Of a stretch of 64,000 nucleotides of DNA, positions 48,945 to 57,621 are shown piece by piece (within the stretch, counting starts at the first letter, position 1; each line of letters starts with the position of its first letter). The notes below the pieces were generated by a model. The model saw nothing but the letters and a program-made list of their open reading frames with translations. It searched no databases and had not been told where the DNA came from. The DNA lies in IMG/VR virus record IMGVR_UViG_3300022921_000002, positions 124,001 through 188,000 of that record, one strand, 5' to 3'. Origin of the DNA: a virus. A program made the position numbers and the translations under genes.

Positions 48945-50141
48945 ATGGAATATATGAAATTTTTTAAAGACACGGTTGCATCATTTAGAAGCGACGGAAG
49001 ATATCGAGTATTTAATGATATTATCCGTGAAAAGGGTCAGTTTCCTAGGGCTATTTGGTATGGGAAATATGCACCAAAGAATATTGTTAATTGGTGCTCA
49101 AATGATTATTTGGGTATGGGTCAAAACCAATATGTCATAGATGCTATGCATACTGCATTAGATCAAACAGGTTCAGGTTCCGGCGGTACGAGAAATATCG
49201 GCGGAACCTCAGTTTTCCATGTAACACTTGAACGTGAAATTGCAACACTACACCAACGTGAAAACGCATTACTGTTTAGTAGTGCATACGTTGCCAATGA
49301 GTGGGCTCTAATTGCTCTTTCACGCATCATCCCAAACATTTGCTTTATATCTGATAATAAAAACCATGCCTCAATCATTATGGGAGTAAAGCACAGCCGT
49401 GCACCTAAAATGATTTTTAAGCATAATGATATGGCAGATCTCGAGAAATGTTTAAAGGCAGCAAAAAAGAATAAGCAAATTCCTTGCGTATTGTTTGAGT
49501 CCGTATATTCAATGGACGGTGATGTTGCGCCTATTAAAGAAATCGTTGAGTTATCACATAAATATAACGCAATGACTTATATAGATGAAGTCCATGCGGT
49601 TGGTTTGTATGGTCCTACAGGTGCAGGTTATTGTGAACATTTAAATTTATATTCCGATGATATTGATATTATCAACGGCACGTTAGGAAAAGCATATGGG
49701 GTACAAGGCGGGTATATTTCAGGTAAGCAAGAAGTTATTGATGCGATTAGATTGGTTGCATCAGGGTTCATATTCACCACCTCCATGTCACCTGTTATAT
49801 GTGCTGGGGCACTCGCCAGTATAAAATATCTCAAAGACCATTCTTGTCTAAGAGATCAACAACAAGAACGAGTAAAAAAGCTCAGACAAATGTTAGAAGA
49901 AGCAGGATTGAATATACATCCTAATGCTTGTACTCACATTATCCCAGTAATGATTAATGATGCCTTTAAATGTAAAGAAGCATCGGATAGATTACTAAAC
50001 GAATTCGGTATATACATTCAACCGATTAATTCACCAACAGTAGAGGCAGGTACCGAAAGGTTACGTATTGCTCCTACACCATACCATACCGATTTGATGA
50101 TGGTGGAATTAGTCGAAGCGCTGAAAGAAGTATTGAAATGA
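48945..50141 (+). CDS. hemA: 5-aminolevulinate synthase
   Basis: Condenses glycine and succinyl-CoA to ALA (Shemin pathway), first step of heme synthesis in alphaproteobacteria. The 398-residue PLP enzyme has [45 protein letters not shown], and [13 protein letters not shown] with the PLP lysine. The near-diagnostic [14 protein letters not shown] (versus the related KBL/BioF) supports ALAS. It begins 3 bases after nrdA, so it is in the nucleotide operon. The start MEYMKFF fits cellular ALAS starts. The phage also encodes heme oxygenase and bilin reductase (19997-21454). Confidence 0.9.
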   Translation: MEYMKFFKDTVASFRSDGRYRVFNDIIREKGQFPRAIWYGKYAPKNIVNWCSNDYLGMGQNQYVIDAMHTALDQTGSGSGGTRNIGGTSVFHVTLEREIATLHQRENALLFSSAYVANEWALIALSRIIPNICFISDNKNHASIIMGVKHSRAPKMIFKHNDMADLEKCLKAAKKNKQIPCVLFESVYSMDGDVAPIKEIVELSHKYNAMTYIDEVHAVGLYGPTGAGYCEHLNLYSDDIDIINGTLGKAYGVQGGYISGKQEVIDAIRLVASGFIFTTSMSPVICAGALASIKYLKDHSCLRDQQQERVKKLRQMLEEAGLNIHPNACTHIIPVMINDAFKCKEASDRLLNEFGIYIQPINSPTVEAGTERLRIAPTPYHTDLMMVELVEALKEVLK

Positions 50142-50182
50142 ATCAATTAGAAAATGCCTTCTTCAGTAAAAAGGAAAAAACT

Positions 50183-50602
50183 ATGAGTAAAGTAAAAAAG
50201 GCATTTTGGTTTTGCCTAGGAATTATTTTGGTAGGTGTGGCATATCTTGGTGTATTACTACCCGGTCTACCTTGGTCAACACCAATTCTAGGTGCAACAT
50301 TCTGTTTTGCCAAATCAAGTGACAGACTGCATAATTGGATTATGAATCATCCACGGTTCGGTCCATTTGTTAAAAACTGGGGTACATACCGTGTATATCC
50401 AACAGCGGCTAAATGGTTGATGGTTGCCGTAATGAGTACATCCTTGGCATTTATGTGGTTTGGTACAGGAAACGAAAAAGCAACATTATATCTGTTTATT
50501 ACTTTTGCCTTAATTGTTACGTGGGCGTGGCGTTATCCAGGATCACAAGAAATTGCCGAAAAAAGAATTGCCGAAGGTAAAAAGATTGGTTGGCTAAAGT
50601 AA
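50183..50602 (+). CDS. DUF454 (YbaN-like) inner-membrane protein
   Basis: I chose ATG 50183, preceded by AAAAAGGA, over an in-frame ATG at 50138 overlapping the hemA stop. The protein (about 139 residues) has three to four membrane helices. GVLLPGLPWSTPILGATFCFAKSSDRLHNW with HPRFGPFVKNW is the DUF454 signature. Function of this family is unknown. Location directly after hemA is notable. Confidence 0.8.
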   Translation: MSKVKKAFWFCLGIILVGVAYLGVLLPGLPWSTPILGATFCFAKSSDRLHNWIMNHPRFGPFVKNWGTYRVYPTAAKWLMVAVMSTSLAFMWFGTGNEKATLYLFITFALIVTWAWRYPGSQEIAEKRIAEGKKIGWLK

Positions 50603-50612
50603 ATAAATAAGA

Positions 50613-50807
50613 ATGGATCGCTGCAAAAAACAACACATTTTATTTGAAAAAATTAGTAATGGATCTTACAAAGCGATAGATACATGGTGTGGCAATGTGT
50701 TAGAAGATGAAACAGTTTGGTATTGCAGTGATGAATGTATGGAAAAAGGTGAAGAAGGAAAGCCTTTAAAATACAAGAAAGATTATAATGAAATAAGCAT
50801 TGACTGA
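50613..50807 (+). CDS. hypothetical protein with Cys residues (64 aa)
   Basis: Starts MDRCKKQHILFEKI and has WCGNVL and YCSDECMEKGEEG: four Cys in C...C...CxxxC spacing suggest a small metal-binding domain. No family recognised. Confidence 0.6.
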   Translation: MDRCKKQHILFEKISNGSYKAIDTWCGNVLEDETVWYCSDECMEKGEEGKPLKYKKDYNEISID

Positions 50808-50818
50808 GGAGTTATACT

Positions 50819-51841
50819 ATGAAGCGAATACTAATCACTGGTGGCGGTGGATTTATTGCTCACCATTTAATTAACCAGGTACTTATCCGAACAGACTGGG
50901 AAATTGTAACACTTGATCGGTTAGATTACAGTGGCAATCTCAATCGACTCCATGATTTACTTCAGGACCGAACTCCTGCCGAACGTAAACGTGTACGGAC
51001 AATCTTCCATGATTTAAAAGCAGAAATCAACCCAATGCTTGAAGCAGACATTGGTAAGGTTGATATTATTGCTCACCTTGCCGCAGGTTCCCACGTTGAC
51101 CGTTCAATCGAGCGTCCTATGGAATTTGTCATGGACAATGTAGTGGGTACAGCTAATCTTTTAGATTATGGCCGTAGGCAGGATAACCTTGAAAGGTTCT
51201 TATACTTTTCAACTGATGAAGTATTCGGCCCTGCACCTGATGGTATTAAGTATGACGAGTACGACCGTTATAATTGTACTAATCCTTACTCAGCATCTAA
51301 AGCTGGTGCTGAGGAATTGGCTGTTGCATACCAAAATACTTATAATATGCCAATCTATATTACGCATACTATGAACGTATTTGGACAACGGCAACATCCT
51401 GAAAAGTTTATTCCAATGACTATTAGGAATGTTCGAGATGGCGGTATGGTAACTATTCACAGTGATGAAACAAAAACAATTCCAGGATCACGCCATTACA
51501 TCCATGCTGAAGATGTAGCTGATGCAACAATGTTCTTATTGGAACACAACCGCACATTGGATATGACAAACAACACAGGAATTAAATGCCCTAAGTTTAA
51601 TATCTGTGGTGCTACGGAATTAAACAATTTGGAACTTGCACAGCTTATCGCTGATTCCCAAGGAAAGGAATTGAATTATCAATTTATGGATTTCCACAGT
51701 AGCCGTCCTGGTCACGATCTTCGATATGCACTCAGCGGTGATAGAATGGCGAATATGGGATGGACACCTCAACCTGTTGAGAAAAGACTTGATGAAGTAG
51801 TACATTGGACATTAGAAAATAAAAGGTGGCTTGACATATGA
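50819..51841 (+). CDS. NAD-dependent sugar epimerase/dehydratase (RmlB-like)
   Basis: A 340-residue extended SDR enzyme. NAD-binding GGGGFIAHHLI at the N-terminus, then HLAAGSHVDRSIERP, YFSTDEVFG and the catalytic YSASKAGAEEL (YxxxK). The pattern with STDEV is typical of dTDP-glucose 4,6-dehydratase-like enzymes. It opens a sugar-modification cluster. GGAG upstream of the ATG. Confidence 0.88.
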   Translation: MKRILITGGGGFIAHHLINQVLIRTDWEIVTLDRLDYSGNLNRLHDLLQDRTPAERKRVRTIFHDLKAEINPMLEADIGKVDIIAHLAAGSHVDRSIERPMEFVMDNVVGTANLLDYGRRQDNLERFLYFSTDEVFGPAPDGIKYDEYDRYNCTNPYSASKAGAEELAVAYQNTYNMPIYITHTMNVFGQRQHPEKFIPMTIRNVRDGGMVTIHSDETKTIPGSRHYIHAEDVADATMFLLEHNRTLDMTNNTGIKCPKFNICGATELNNLELAQLIADSQGKELNYQFMDFHSSRPGHDLRYALSGDRMANMGWTPQPVEKRLDEVVHWTLENKRWLDI

Positions 51842-52401
51842 ATTGGGAAACATTTATAGAACAGAACTATGAGCATGCTTGCAATACAAAAACTGATATT
51901 GATGAGCATCTGCCAATCCTAAGAGCATTAGGTGACCAATGCGACCATATTACAGAAATGGGTGTTAGGTTTGGTGCAAGTTCAAAAGCATTCTTATGCT
52001 GTGACGTAACACTTATTTCATATGATATTGAATATAACGAACAAGTAAATAGATTATTTGAAATTGCAAAAGATGCTGGTAAATCGGTTGAGTACATTAT
52101 TCAAGATGTTCTCAAAACAGAAATTGTACCAACTGACTTGTTGTTTATTGATACATGGCACTCAAACGAGCAATTGAGACAAGAACTTGCATTGCACGGA
52201 AATCAAGCACAGAAATTTCTAGTGTTCCATGATACACAAACTTATGGTCTTCAAGATGAAAGTTGGAATAAGATTAAACCGAGTGAACCGGGGTGTGGTT
52301 TGTTACCTGCCATTATTGATTTTATAATTGAAAATCCGCATTGGCAATTCCATACACACCGAACAAATTGTAATGGACTGACTGTATTAGAGAGAAGATA
52401 A
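51838..52401 (+). CDS. class I SAM-dependent methyltransferase-like protein
   Basis: A 187-residue protein. ITEMGVRFGASSKAFL fits a SAM-binding loop, VTLISYDIEYNEQ supplies the acidic residue, and DLLFIDTWHSNEQLRQEL (FIDxxH) and FLVFHDTQTYG resemble CmcI/Methyltransf_24-type enzymes. Start overlaps the epimerase stop and its end overlaps the next gene. Substrate likely a sugar or peptide; not deducible. Confidence 0.7.
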   Translation: MNWETFIEQNYEHACNTKTDIDEHLPILRALGDQCDHITEMGVRFGASSKAFLCCDVTLISYDIEYNEQVNRLFEIAKDAGKSVEYIIQDVLKTEIVPTDLLFIDTWHSNEQLRQELALHGNQAQKFLVFHDTQTYGLQDESWNKIKPSEPGCGLLPAIIDFIIENPHWQFHTHRTNCNGLTVLERR

Positions 52402-53948
52402 TGATTGTAGATTGCTTTCCGTTTTTTGCACCGACAAATGAAGAAATACTATATTTAAGAGTTAACCTACTCAAAGATGTTGTTGATAAATTTATTATTG
52501 TTGAAAGTAACAAAACTCATAGTGGTGAACCTGTTGAGCGTCGGTTCCTTGAGATTGCTCGTAATCAAGGTTTGCCGATGGAAAAGATCATTTATATTGA
52601 GCATGATATTCCTGAAACTGAAGATTTAAAAACATTAGCAATTGATAGAGTAAACGCAGGTACTAATAAAAATAATATTGATTCATTATATGCAAGAGTA
52701 CGTGAGCGTTTACAAAAAGATGCTTGTATCAATGCTTTTAATCAATTTAATGATGATGACGTTTTTATCTATGGTGATGCCGATGAGATTATCAATCCTC
52801 AGCATGTGGAATGGTTAGCAAACCTGTGCCGCGCCAATACATCCGTGATTTTAAAAATACCTCTTGTTTATTTACAAGGTCGTGCAGATCTGCGTGTCCA
52901 TCACCGCAATGGTCAACCGCTTATTTGGATGCGTGCTATGTTCTTTGCAACAAAGGGACAGATATGGAAAAATGGTGGTTTTAATAATATTCGTTGTGGT
53001 AATATGCAGGATGATGTTAGATTTCCTATTCAAGATGGTAAAGTCATACAGGATCTTGGGTGGCATTTGGCATGGATGGGAACAAACGACCAACGTAATA
53101 AAAAAGCACGTTCATTTGCTCATGCCTTTGATAAATTCCAATGGATGAAGAAACAAGATGATTTTGTGAACGGTGGATACGAAAAACATTTCAATAGCAA
53201 TGATCCAGTTGAAGGTGGTATTGCACCTGATGGAAATCCTGGGCATATATTGAAAAGATATCCTCTCGATAAATTACCAAAAATGCTACTTGATACTCCA
53301 TACCTTAGTAAATTCTTTTTACCTGAAGTTGATATAATGAAAGAGTTTACGTTTAATCACTGTGTTTGTTATTGGTGCCAAAAATTGGATTGGCCTTTGA
53401 TGTATGATCTTGACGGCGATGGTAAAAAGACATGGTTTGAAATACCACGGAGTTGTTCTGTCACAGTAAAAGAAAGTCATCCTAACCGCAAGCAAGTTAG
53501 CCAGGATGATCCTGAGTACAAAAATGCAAAAAAACCACTCATTATATTTACAGAACCCGTTGAAAGGTTTTTGTCTTGTATGAACGTATATCTTGTACCA
53601 GGTCAACGGTATTACGATTATGGTAAAGATATTTTTAAATCATTTGATGTTAATCTTGAAGATTGTACCAAACAAGAAAAGATTGATTATTTCTTTACAC
53701 ATTTAAATAAGGTGTGTTCTTATCATCAAGTACACCATTTCCATCCGCAAGTTAGATTTATTGATTTTGAAACATTTGATGAGTTTACGGTTATCAACAA
53801 ACACGAAACAAGTAATTATCTTGGAACTGACCGTGTAATGAATAAAACAACAAAAGAAATAAATGAAAGCGATTTAACCAAAGATCAACTTGACTTCATA
53901 CGTTGGGTTTATCGAGAAGATTACGAGTTCTTTAAAAATTATGGCTAA
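52401..53948 (+). CDS. fusion: GT17-type glycosyltransferase plus sulfotransferase-like domain
   Basis: A 515-residue protein. The N-terminal part (1-about 300) is GT17-like: MIVDCFPFFAPTNEEILYLR, KFIIVESNKTHSGEP, FIYGDADEIINPQHVEWL. The C-terminal part (about 310-515) looks like a sulfotransferase: KTWFEIPRSCSVTVKESH as degenerate 5'-PSB and PLIIFTEPVERFLSCMNVYL as 3'-PB segment. A fused enzyme that adds and sulfates a sugar is a plausible reading. The sulfotransferase half lacks the usual PKxGT and could be inactive. Confidence 0.72.
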   Translation: MIVDCFPFFAPTNEEILYLRVNLLKDVVDKFIIVESNKTHSGEPVERRFLEIARNQGLPMEKIIYIEHDIPETEDLKTLAIDRVNAGTNKNNIDSLYARVRERLQKDACINAFNQFNDDDVFIYGDADEIINPQHVEWLANLCRANTSVILKIPLVYLQGRADLRVHHRNGQPLIWMRAMFFATKGQIWKNGGFNNIRCGNMQDDVRFPIQDGKVIQDLGWHLAWMGTNDQRNKKARSFAHAFDKFQWMKKQDDFVNGGYEKHFNSNDPVEGGIAPDGNPGHILKRYPLDKLPKMLLDTPYLSKFFLPEVDIMKEFTFNHCVCYWCQKLDWPLMYDLDGDGKKTWFEIPRSCSVTVKESHPNRKQVSQDDPEYKNAKKPLIIFTEPVERFLSCMNVYLVPGQRYYDYGKDIFKSFDVNLEDCTKQEKIDYFFTHLNKVCSYHQVHHFHPQVRFIDFETFDEFTVINKHETSNYLGTDRVMNKTTKEINESDLTKDQLDFIRWVYREDYEFFKNYG

Positions 53949-54174
53949 AAGAGATAACAGCGCAAAAGTAATTCAAAAATTACAATATGACATTGACCAG
54001 GAAAAAAAGCAAAAGGCAATATATCGTAAAGAGATTGATGAGCTTCGGCAACAAAAGATGATGTTATTTGAAACAATGGTTGCACTTGTGGATGACGATA
54101 CATATTGGTCAGATGATGCTAAACAGTCTGGTATTATAAACCGTTTGAAAAAAGTGCTACAACAAACCAAATAA
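53941..54174 (+). CDS. small coiled-coil protein (77 aa)
   Basis: ATG 53941 overlaps the preceding stop. MAKRDNSAKVIQKLQYDIDQ is followed by a basic coiled coil and a DDDTYWSDDAKQSGII segment. No family recognised; the overlap suggests it is translated with the fusion protein. Confidence 0.6.
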   Translation: MAKRDNSAKVIQKLQYDIDQEKKQKAIYRKEIDELRQQKMMLFETMVALVDDDTYWSDDAKQSGIINRLKKVLQQTK

Positions 54175-54177
54175 CTA

Positions 54178-54207
54178 TTGACATTACTAATAGAATCAGT
54201 TTATATT
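54178..54207 (+). promoter_or_regulatory. sigma70-type promoter
   Basis: TTGACA (54178-54183), 18-base spacer with AGAATCAGTT, TATATT (54202-54207), then AGAATCAT. Upstream of the hydrolase gene at 54240. Confidence 0.76.
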
Positions 54208-54239
54208 AGAATCATAATAAATATAAACTTGAGGTAGTA

Positions 54240-54776
54240 ATGTTAAATTTTGTCAAAAATACACCGATCGCAGTAACACAATCTGTTATCCGAATAATCC
54301 TTGTTCTAGGACTTGTAGTTGCTGCTAGCACAAGCCAAGCAGAAGCACAACGGATTGTTGGATTTAATCCATTAGAATTCCCTGAAGAGCACTGTCTTGC
54401 CTTAAATATTTACTACGAAGCACGAGGTAGTAACCTGGCAGATAAAGCAGCTGTTGCTGATGTTGTTATAAATCGTATGAATGATACACGTTACCCAAAT
54501 ACAATTTGTGGTGTAGTACAAGACGGTTATGTTAAAGGTCGCCGTGATTGCCAGTTTAGCTGGTACTGTGACGGAAAATCTGATGTTCCCATAGATCTTG
54601 ACCGTTGGTCAGAAGCACAGAATATTGCGTTTGCAATGACAAAATGGAGTGAGTTCCGTGGCATCAGTGAAGGTGCAACTCATTACCATGCCGATTATGT
54701 ACGTCCTTATTGGGCTTCAAGTCTACAACTTGTTGGTACAATCGGCCGTCACGTTTTTTACCGGTGGAATAAATAA
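54240..54776 (+). CDS. SleB-like cell wall hydrolase with signal sequence
   Basis: A 178-residue protein with an N-terminal hydrophobic signal or signal-anchor (IIRIILVLGLVVAASTSQAEA) and the Hydrolase_2/SleB domain: CLALNIYYEARGSNLADKAA, ADVVINRM, then C-rich GRRDCQFSWYCDGK. These enzymes cut peptidoglycan glycan strands. It has its own early promoter, so it could act in entry-related or early wall remodelling as well as lysis. It is separate from the GH19 endolysin at 41666. Confidence 0.85.
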   Translation: MLNFVKNTPIAVTQSVIRIILVLGLVVAASTSQAEAQRIVGFNPLEFPEEHCLALNIYYEARGSNLADKAAVADVVINRMNDTRYPNTICGVVQDGYVKGRRDCQFSWYCDGKSDVPIDLDRWSEAQNIAFAMTKWSEFRGISEGATHYHADYVRPYWASSLQLVGTIGRHVFYRWNK

Positions 54777-54908
54777 ATGATTGAAATAGTCGGAATATTC
54801 CGTGAAGAAGTAATTAAGAAAACATTCAAATGCCCTTTAGATGCAGGTGAGTTTAAAGATTTTCTTGATGCACAATACCCAATTAAAGTAATATGGAGGA
54901 AGATATAA
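54777..54908 (+). CDS. small hypothetical protein (43 aa)
   Basis: ATG directly after the hydrolase stop; last base overlaps the next ATG. Sequence MIEIVGIFREEVIKKTFKC..., mixed charge. Tightly packed within the operon, which supports it being real, but no RBS stands out. Confidence 0.45.
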   Translation: MIEIVGIFREEVIKKTFKCPLDAGEFKDFLDAQYPIKVIWRKI

Positions 54909-55219
54909 TGTCAGAAGAAAGATACGTTGTTGTTACATCAGTTTCTCAATTTAGAATACGGCATGCTATTCCAATGAGTAAATTACAAGAACTCAATCCT
55001 GATATGCCTGTTGATCCCAAATGGGCTGAAGATACTGTTGTAATGAATGAAGTAAAAGAATTTTCACAAACTCATCTTGGTGATACTATTATGGATACGT
55101 TTGTTCTTGATGAAGAAAGAGTACTTCAACTGTTTGACCGTGATAATGATTATCTATCAGAATGGGATACAGAAAAGAAATTAAACTGGATCCATGATTG
55201 GAAGGAAAAACCACTGTGA
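54908..55219 (+). CDS. hypothetical protein (103 aa)
   Basis: ATG 54908 with GGAGGAAG upstream. Acidic protein (MPVDPKWAEDTVVMNEVKEF; DRDNDYLSEWDTEKKLN). No family recognised. Confidence 0.68.
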   Translation: MSEERYVVVTSVSQFRIRHAIPMSKLQELNPDMPVDPKWAEDTVVMNEVKEFSQTHLGDTIMDTFVLDEERVLQLFDRDNDYLSEWDTEKKLNWIHDWKEKPL

Positions 55220-55413
55220 CCCATTCCGTCGAAGAACTATATGAAAAGATAAATGTATTATATAACAAAGGAATAGAATTACACCGTGAAAGGTACCGTG
55301 TAGCAGGCAGTTATGATGAAATACAATGTCAGTATATGGTTGACGATATAAAAGCATTGGCACGCGAGATTGAACATGGTCCTATTGATTTAAATAGAGA
55401 TTTTAGTAAGTAA
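55216..55413 (+). CDS. hypothetical protein (65 aa), GTG start
   Basis: GTG 55216 overlaps the preceding stop as GTGA and has GGAAGG upstream. Helical charged protein (VEELYEKINVLYNKGIEL; YMVDDIKALAREIEHG). No family recognised. Confidence 0.6.
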   Translation: MTHSVEELYEKINVLYNKGIELHRERYRVAGSYDEIQCQYMVDDIKALAREIEHGPIDLNRDFSK

Positions 55414-55414
55414 A

Positions 55415-55732
55415 ATGGAACATAAAGAATTAACACCTGACTGTTGGGTGGTAATAAGATCAAATAATACAGAGCCTCCGCATTATAGATTGCTTGTAGG
55501 TTTTGAAGAAAAAGATGAATATAAAGTTAGCACAAAGATTGAATCCTGTGAAGCTGTACAGAAAGATTATGTGTTTACAACCGACAAGGTAAAATATTTT
55601 TGTAATGACAAGAACCGTGGTTTAAGACCAGTTATTAACCACGTATATCTTTCAATGGTTGACTCAAGTCAGCATGACATAACATTAGTCAGAAACGATG
55701 AGTATTTCTCACTACTACATTATATGGAATAA
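55415..55732 (+). CDS. hypothetical protein (105 aa)
   Basis: Follows the previous gene after one base. Beta-prone charged protein (DCWVVIRSNNTEPPHYRLLV). Ends three bases before the sugar dehydrogenase gene. No family recognised. Confidence 0.65.
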   Translation: MEHKELTPDCWVVIRSNNTEPPHYRLLVGFEEKDEYKVSTKIESCEAVQKDYVFTTDKVKYFCNDKNRGLRPVINHVYLSMVDSSQHDITLVRNDEYFSLLHYME

Positions 55733-55735
55733 AAT

Positions 55736-56503
55736 ATGAAAATTTTGATATGCGGCCATGGTTTCGTTGGTAAGGCTCACGGGTTATTTTTATCATCACA
55801 CCATGATATTAAAGTGTATGATCCACAATTGGGTTATAAAGATACTACAGTATTTAATGATGCTGACGCAGTTATTATTGCCGTTTCCACTCCCGAAGGT
55901 GAAGATGGTCAATGCGATATGTCAAATGTGTATGACACAATCGAGCGCATTATGCCAGGAACACCTGTTCTTATAAAATCAACGGTCAGTCTTGAAGGTT
56001 GGCGGTTGATTAACCGTGCCTATCCAAATGAATTTATTACCTTTTCTCCCGAATACCTCCGAGCAGATTATGCTATGGAAGATTTTAAAAATCAAAAAAG
56101 TATAGCTGTAGGTGGCGGTGATGTTAATTTATGGGTTGGTATATTATCAGAATCATTAGAAATACGTGTTGATATTATGAACCCCGAGGTACTTATTTTA
56201 AACAAGTATTTTAGAAATGCGTTTTTGGCAATGAAAGTTGCCTTCTTTGAACAGATGTATGATATGGCGATTACGTCAGGTGTTGATCCGCACGAATTAT
56301 TGGCAACTGTTTCAGATGATAAACGTATTGGTAAAAGTCATACATATATTAATACAAATGACCGAGGTTTCGGTGGTCATTGTTTCCCAAAAGATACATC
56401 AGCTTTATTGGCAACAGGCCATCAAATGGGTTACGACTTGTCCATCTTATCCGAGGCAATGCAATACAATGAAAGGTTGCGAAATGAGAAAAATAATATA
56501 TGA
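55736..56503 (+). CDS. UDP-glucose/GDP-mannose dehydrogenase-like protein (short form)
   Basis: A 255-residue protein. NAD-binding MKILICGHGFVGKAHGLF, then IIAVSTPEGEDGQCD, TFSPEYLRADYAMEDF, and FGGHCFPKDTSAL with the catalytic Cys of nucleotide-sugar 6-dehydrogenases. Cellular UGDs are about 390-450 residues; this lacks the C-terminal UDP-binding domain, so activity or acceptor may differ. It would yield a uronic-acid sugar nucleotide. Confidence 0.85.
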   Translation: MKILICGHGFVGKAHGLFLSSHHDIKVYDPQLGYKDTTVFNDADAVIIAVSTPEGEDGQCDMSNVYDTIERIMPGTPVLIKSTVSLEGWRLINRAYPNEFITFSPEYLRADYAMEDFKNQKSIAVGGGDVNLWVGILSESLEIRVDIMNPEVLILNKYFRNAFLAMKVAFFEQMYDMAITSGVDPHELLATVSDDKRIGKSHTYINTNDRGFGGHCFPKDTSALLATGHQMGYDLSILSEAMQYNERLRNEKNNI

Positions 56504-56693
56504 CAATATCTGCGAAGTCGTAAGTACACGGACCGATGTTATAGTTGAAGCTGAAGCCGATAATATGAGACCAGGAGTTTCATTTGAAGCATATGTAGCA
56601 AACAATAAAATTAAAATGAAATGGAACGGCAAGATTTACGTTGGTAATGTGTCAGGTATGGAATTTACATCAACAGGACCTAAAGAACTATGA
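56484..56693 (+). CDS. small hypothetical protein (69 aa)
   Basis: ATG 56484 within the dehydrogenase 3' end (20-base overlap) with GAAAGG upstream. Likely a small beta protein (VSFEAYVANNKIKMKWNGKI). Ends overlapping the cytidylyltransferase gene by ATGA. Not recognised. Confidence 0.55.
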   Translation: MRKIIYDNICEVVSTRTDVIVEAEADNMRPGVSFEAYVANNKIKMKWNGKIYVGNVSGMEFTSTGPKEL

Positions 56694-57097
56694 AGGTGGG
56701 GTTTACTGCATCGGCATTTGATTTACTCCACGCAGGACACGTTCAAATGTTAAGAGATGCAAGAGAACAATGTGACTTTTTGATATGCGGATTGCAAATT
56801 GATCCGACATTAGACCGAGCCGATAAGAATGCTCCTGTGCAAAATATAGTTGAAAGATATACACAATTAAAAGCAATTAGTTACGTTGATGAGATCATTC
56901 CGTATTTGACAGAATCAGATCTTTGTGATATATTATCAATGTACCACATAGATGTTCGTATTCTAGGTGTTGAGTACAAAGAAAAAGATTTCACAGGTAA
57001 AGACATATGCCGCAAACGTGGCATTGATTTATATTTTAATAAACGAGATCACCGTTTTAGTACAAGTGATTTAAGAAGGAGAGTTTGTAATGACTGA
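56690..57097 (+). CDS. cytidylyltransferase-like protein (TagD/HldE type)
   Basis: A 135-residue single-domain nucleotidyltransferase. GFTASAFDLLHAGHVQML contains the HxGH motif and RFSTSDLRRRV at the C-terminus is the family RxSTTxLRRR-type motif. It would activate a polyol- or sugar-phosphate with CTP or ATP. It sits among sugar genes. Confidence 0.85.
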   Translation: MKVGFTASAFDLLHAGHVQMLRDAREQCDFLICGLQIDPTLDRADKNAPVQNIVERYTQLKAISYVDEIIPYLTESDLCDILSMYHIDVRILGVEYKEKDFTGKDICRKRGIDLYFNKRDHRFSTSDLRRRVCND

Positions 57098-57269
57098 TGG
57101 ACCATTTAAAGCGGCATTTGATGCAGATACTACCGGCGTAGTGCATCGTGAGATTATAACCTATCGTATGAAGAACGGTATGATGGTAAAAGAAACCGCA
57201 TGCCGTGATTACTATAAATCTGGTGATTACCATGATAGCATATCAACACAACCGTTGGTGCAACGATGA
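57090..57269 (+). CDS. small hypothetical protein (59 aa)
   Basis: AAGGAGAG upstream of ATG 57090; overlaps both neighbours by a few bases. FKAAFDADTTGVVHREIITY. No family recognised. Confidence 0.6.
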   Translation: MTDGPFKAAFDADTTGVVHREIITYRMKNGMMVKETACRDYYKSGDYHDSISTQPLVQR

Positions 57270-57448
57270 GTGATGAGCAATGGCAAATAGATTCTGATAT
57301 GCTGATTCAACTTCATAATACCGCAAGGATTATGGAACAATCCGATAATACGGCAGGTAATGAACTCCGACAAATTGCCGACCGTTTTAGTACACTAATT
57401 AAAAATGCACATAGTCGAAGACATTGGTGCAATGGGAATGAGAAATAA
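57266..57448 (+). CDS. small hypothetical protein (60 aa)
   Basis: ATGA overlap with the previous gene. Helical (MLIQLHNTARIMEQSDNTAG). The final base overlaps the next ATG. No family recognised. Confidence 0.58.
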   Translation: MSDEQWQIDSDMLIQLHNTARIMEQSDNTAGNELRQIADRFSTLIKNAHSRRHWCNGNEK

Positions 57449-57621
57449 TGTTTAAATTGTTTAAATCTAATACAGACGCAGAAATTGATTTTGGGCAAGA
57501 TGTATCAATGGTACCACAGATTGAAATAGTACCTGAGCCATCATTATCAGATATGCTCAAATTGGTTGAAGAACGTCTTGACCGTATTGAAAGTAAAATT
57601 GACAAACTACTCAATGAGTAA
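57448..57621 (+). CDS. small hypothetical protein (57 aa)
   Basis: ATG at the previous stop (TAATG). MFKLFKSNTDAEIDFG, then an acidic C-terminal coiled coil (SDMLKLVEERLDRIESKIDK). The next gene starts inside it. Confidence 0.58.
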   Translation: MFKLFKSNTDAEIDFGQDVSMVPQIEIVPEPSLSDMLKLVEERLDRIESKIDKLLNE

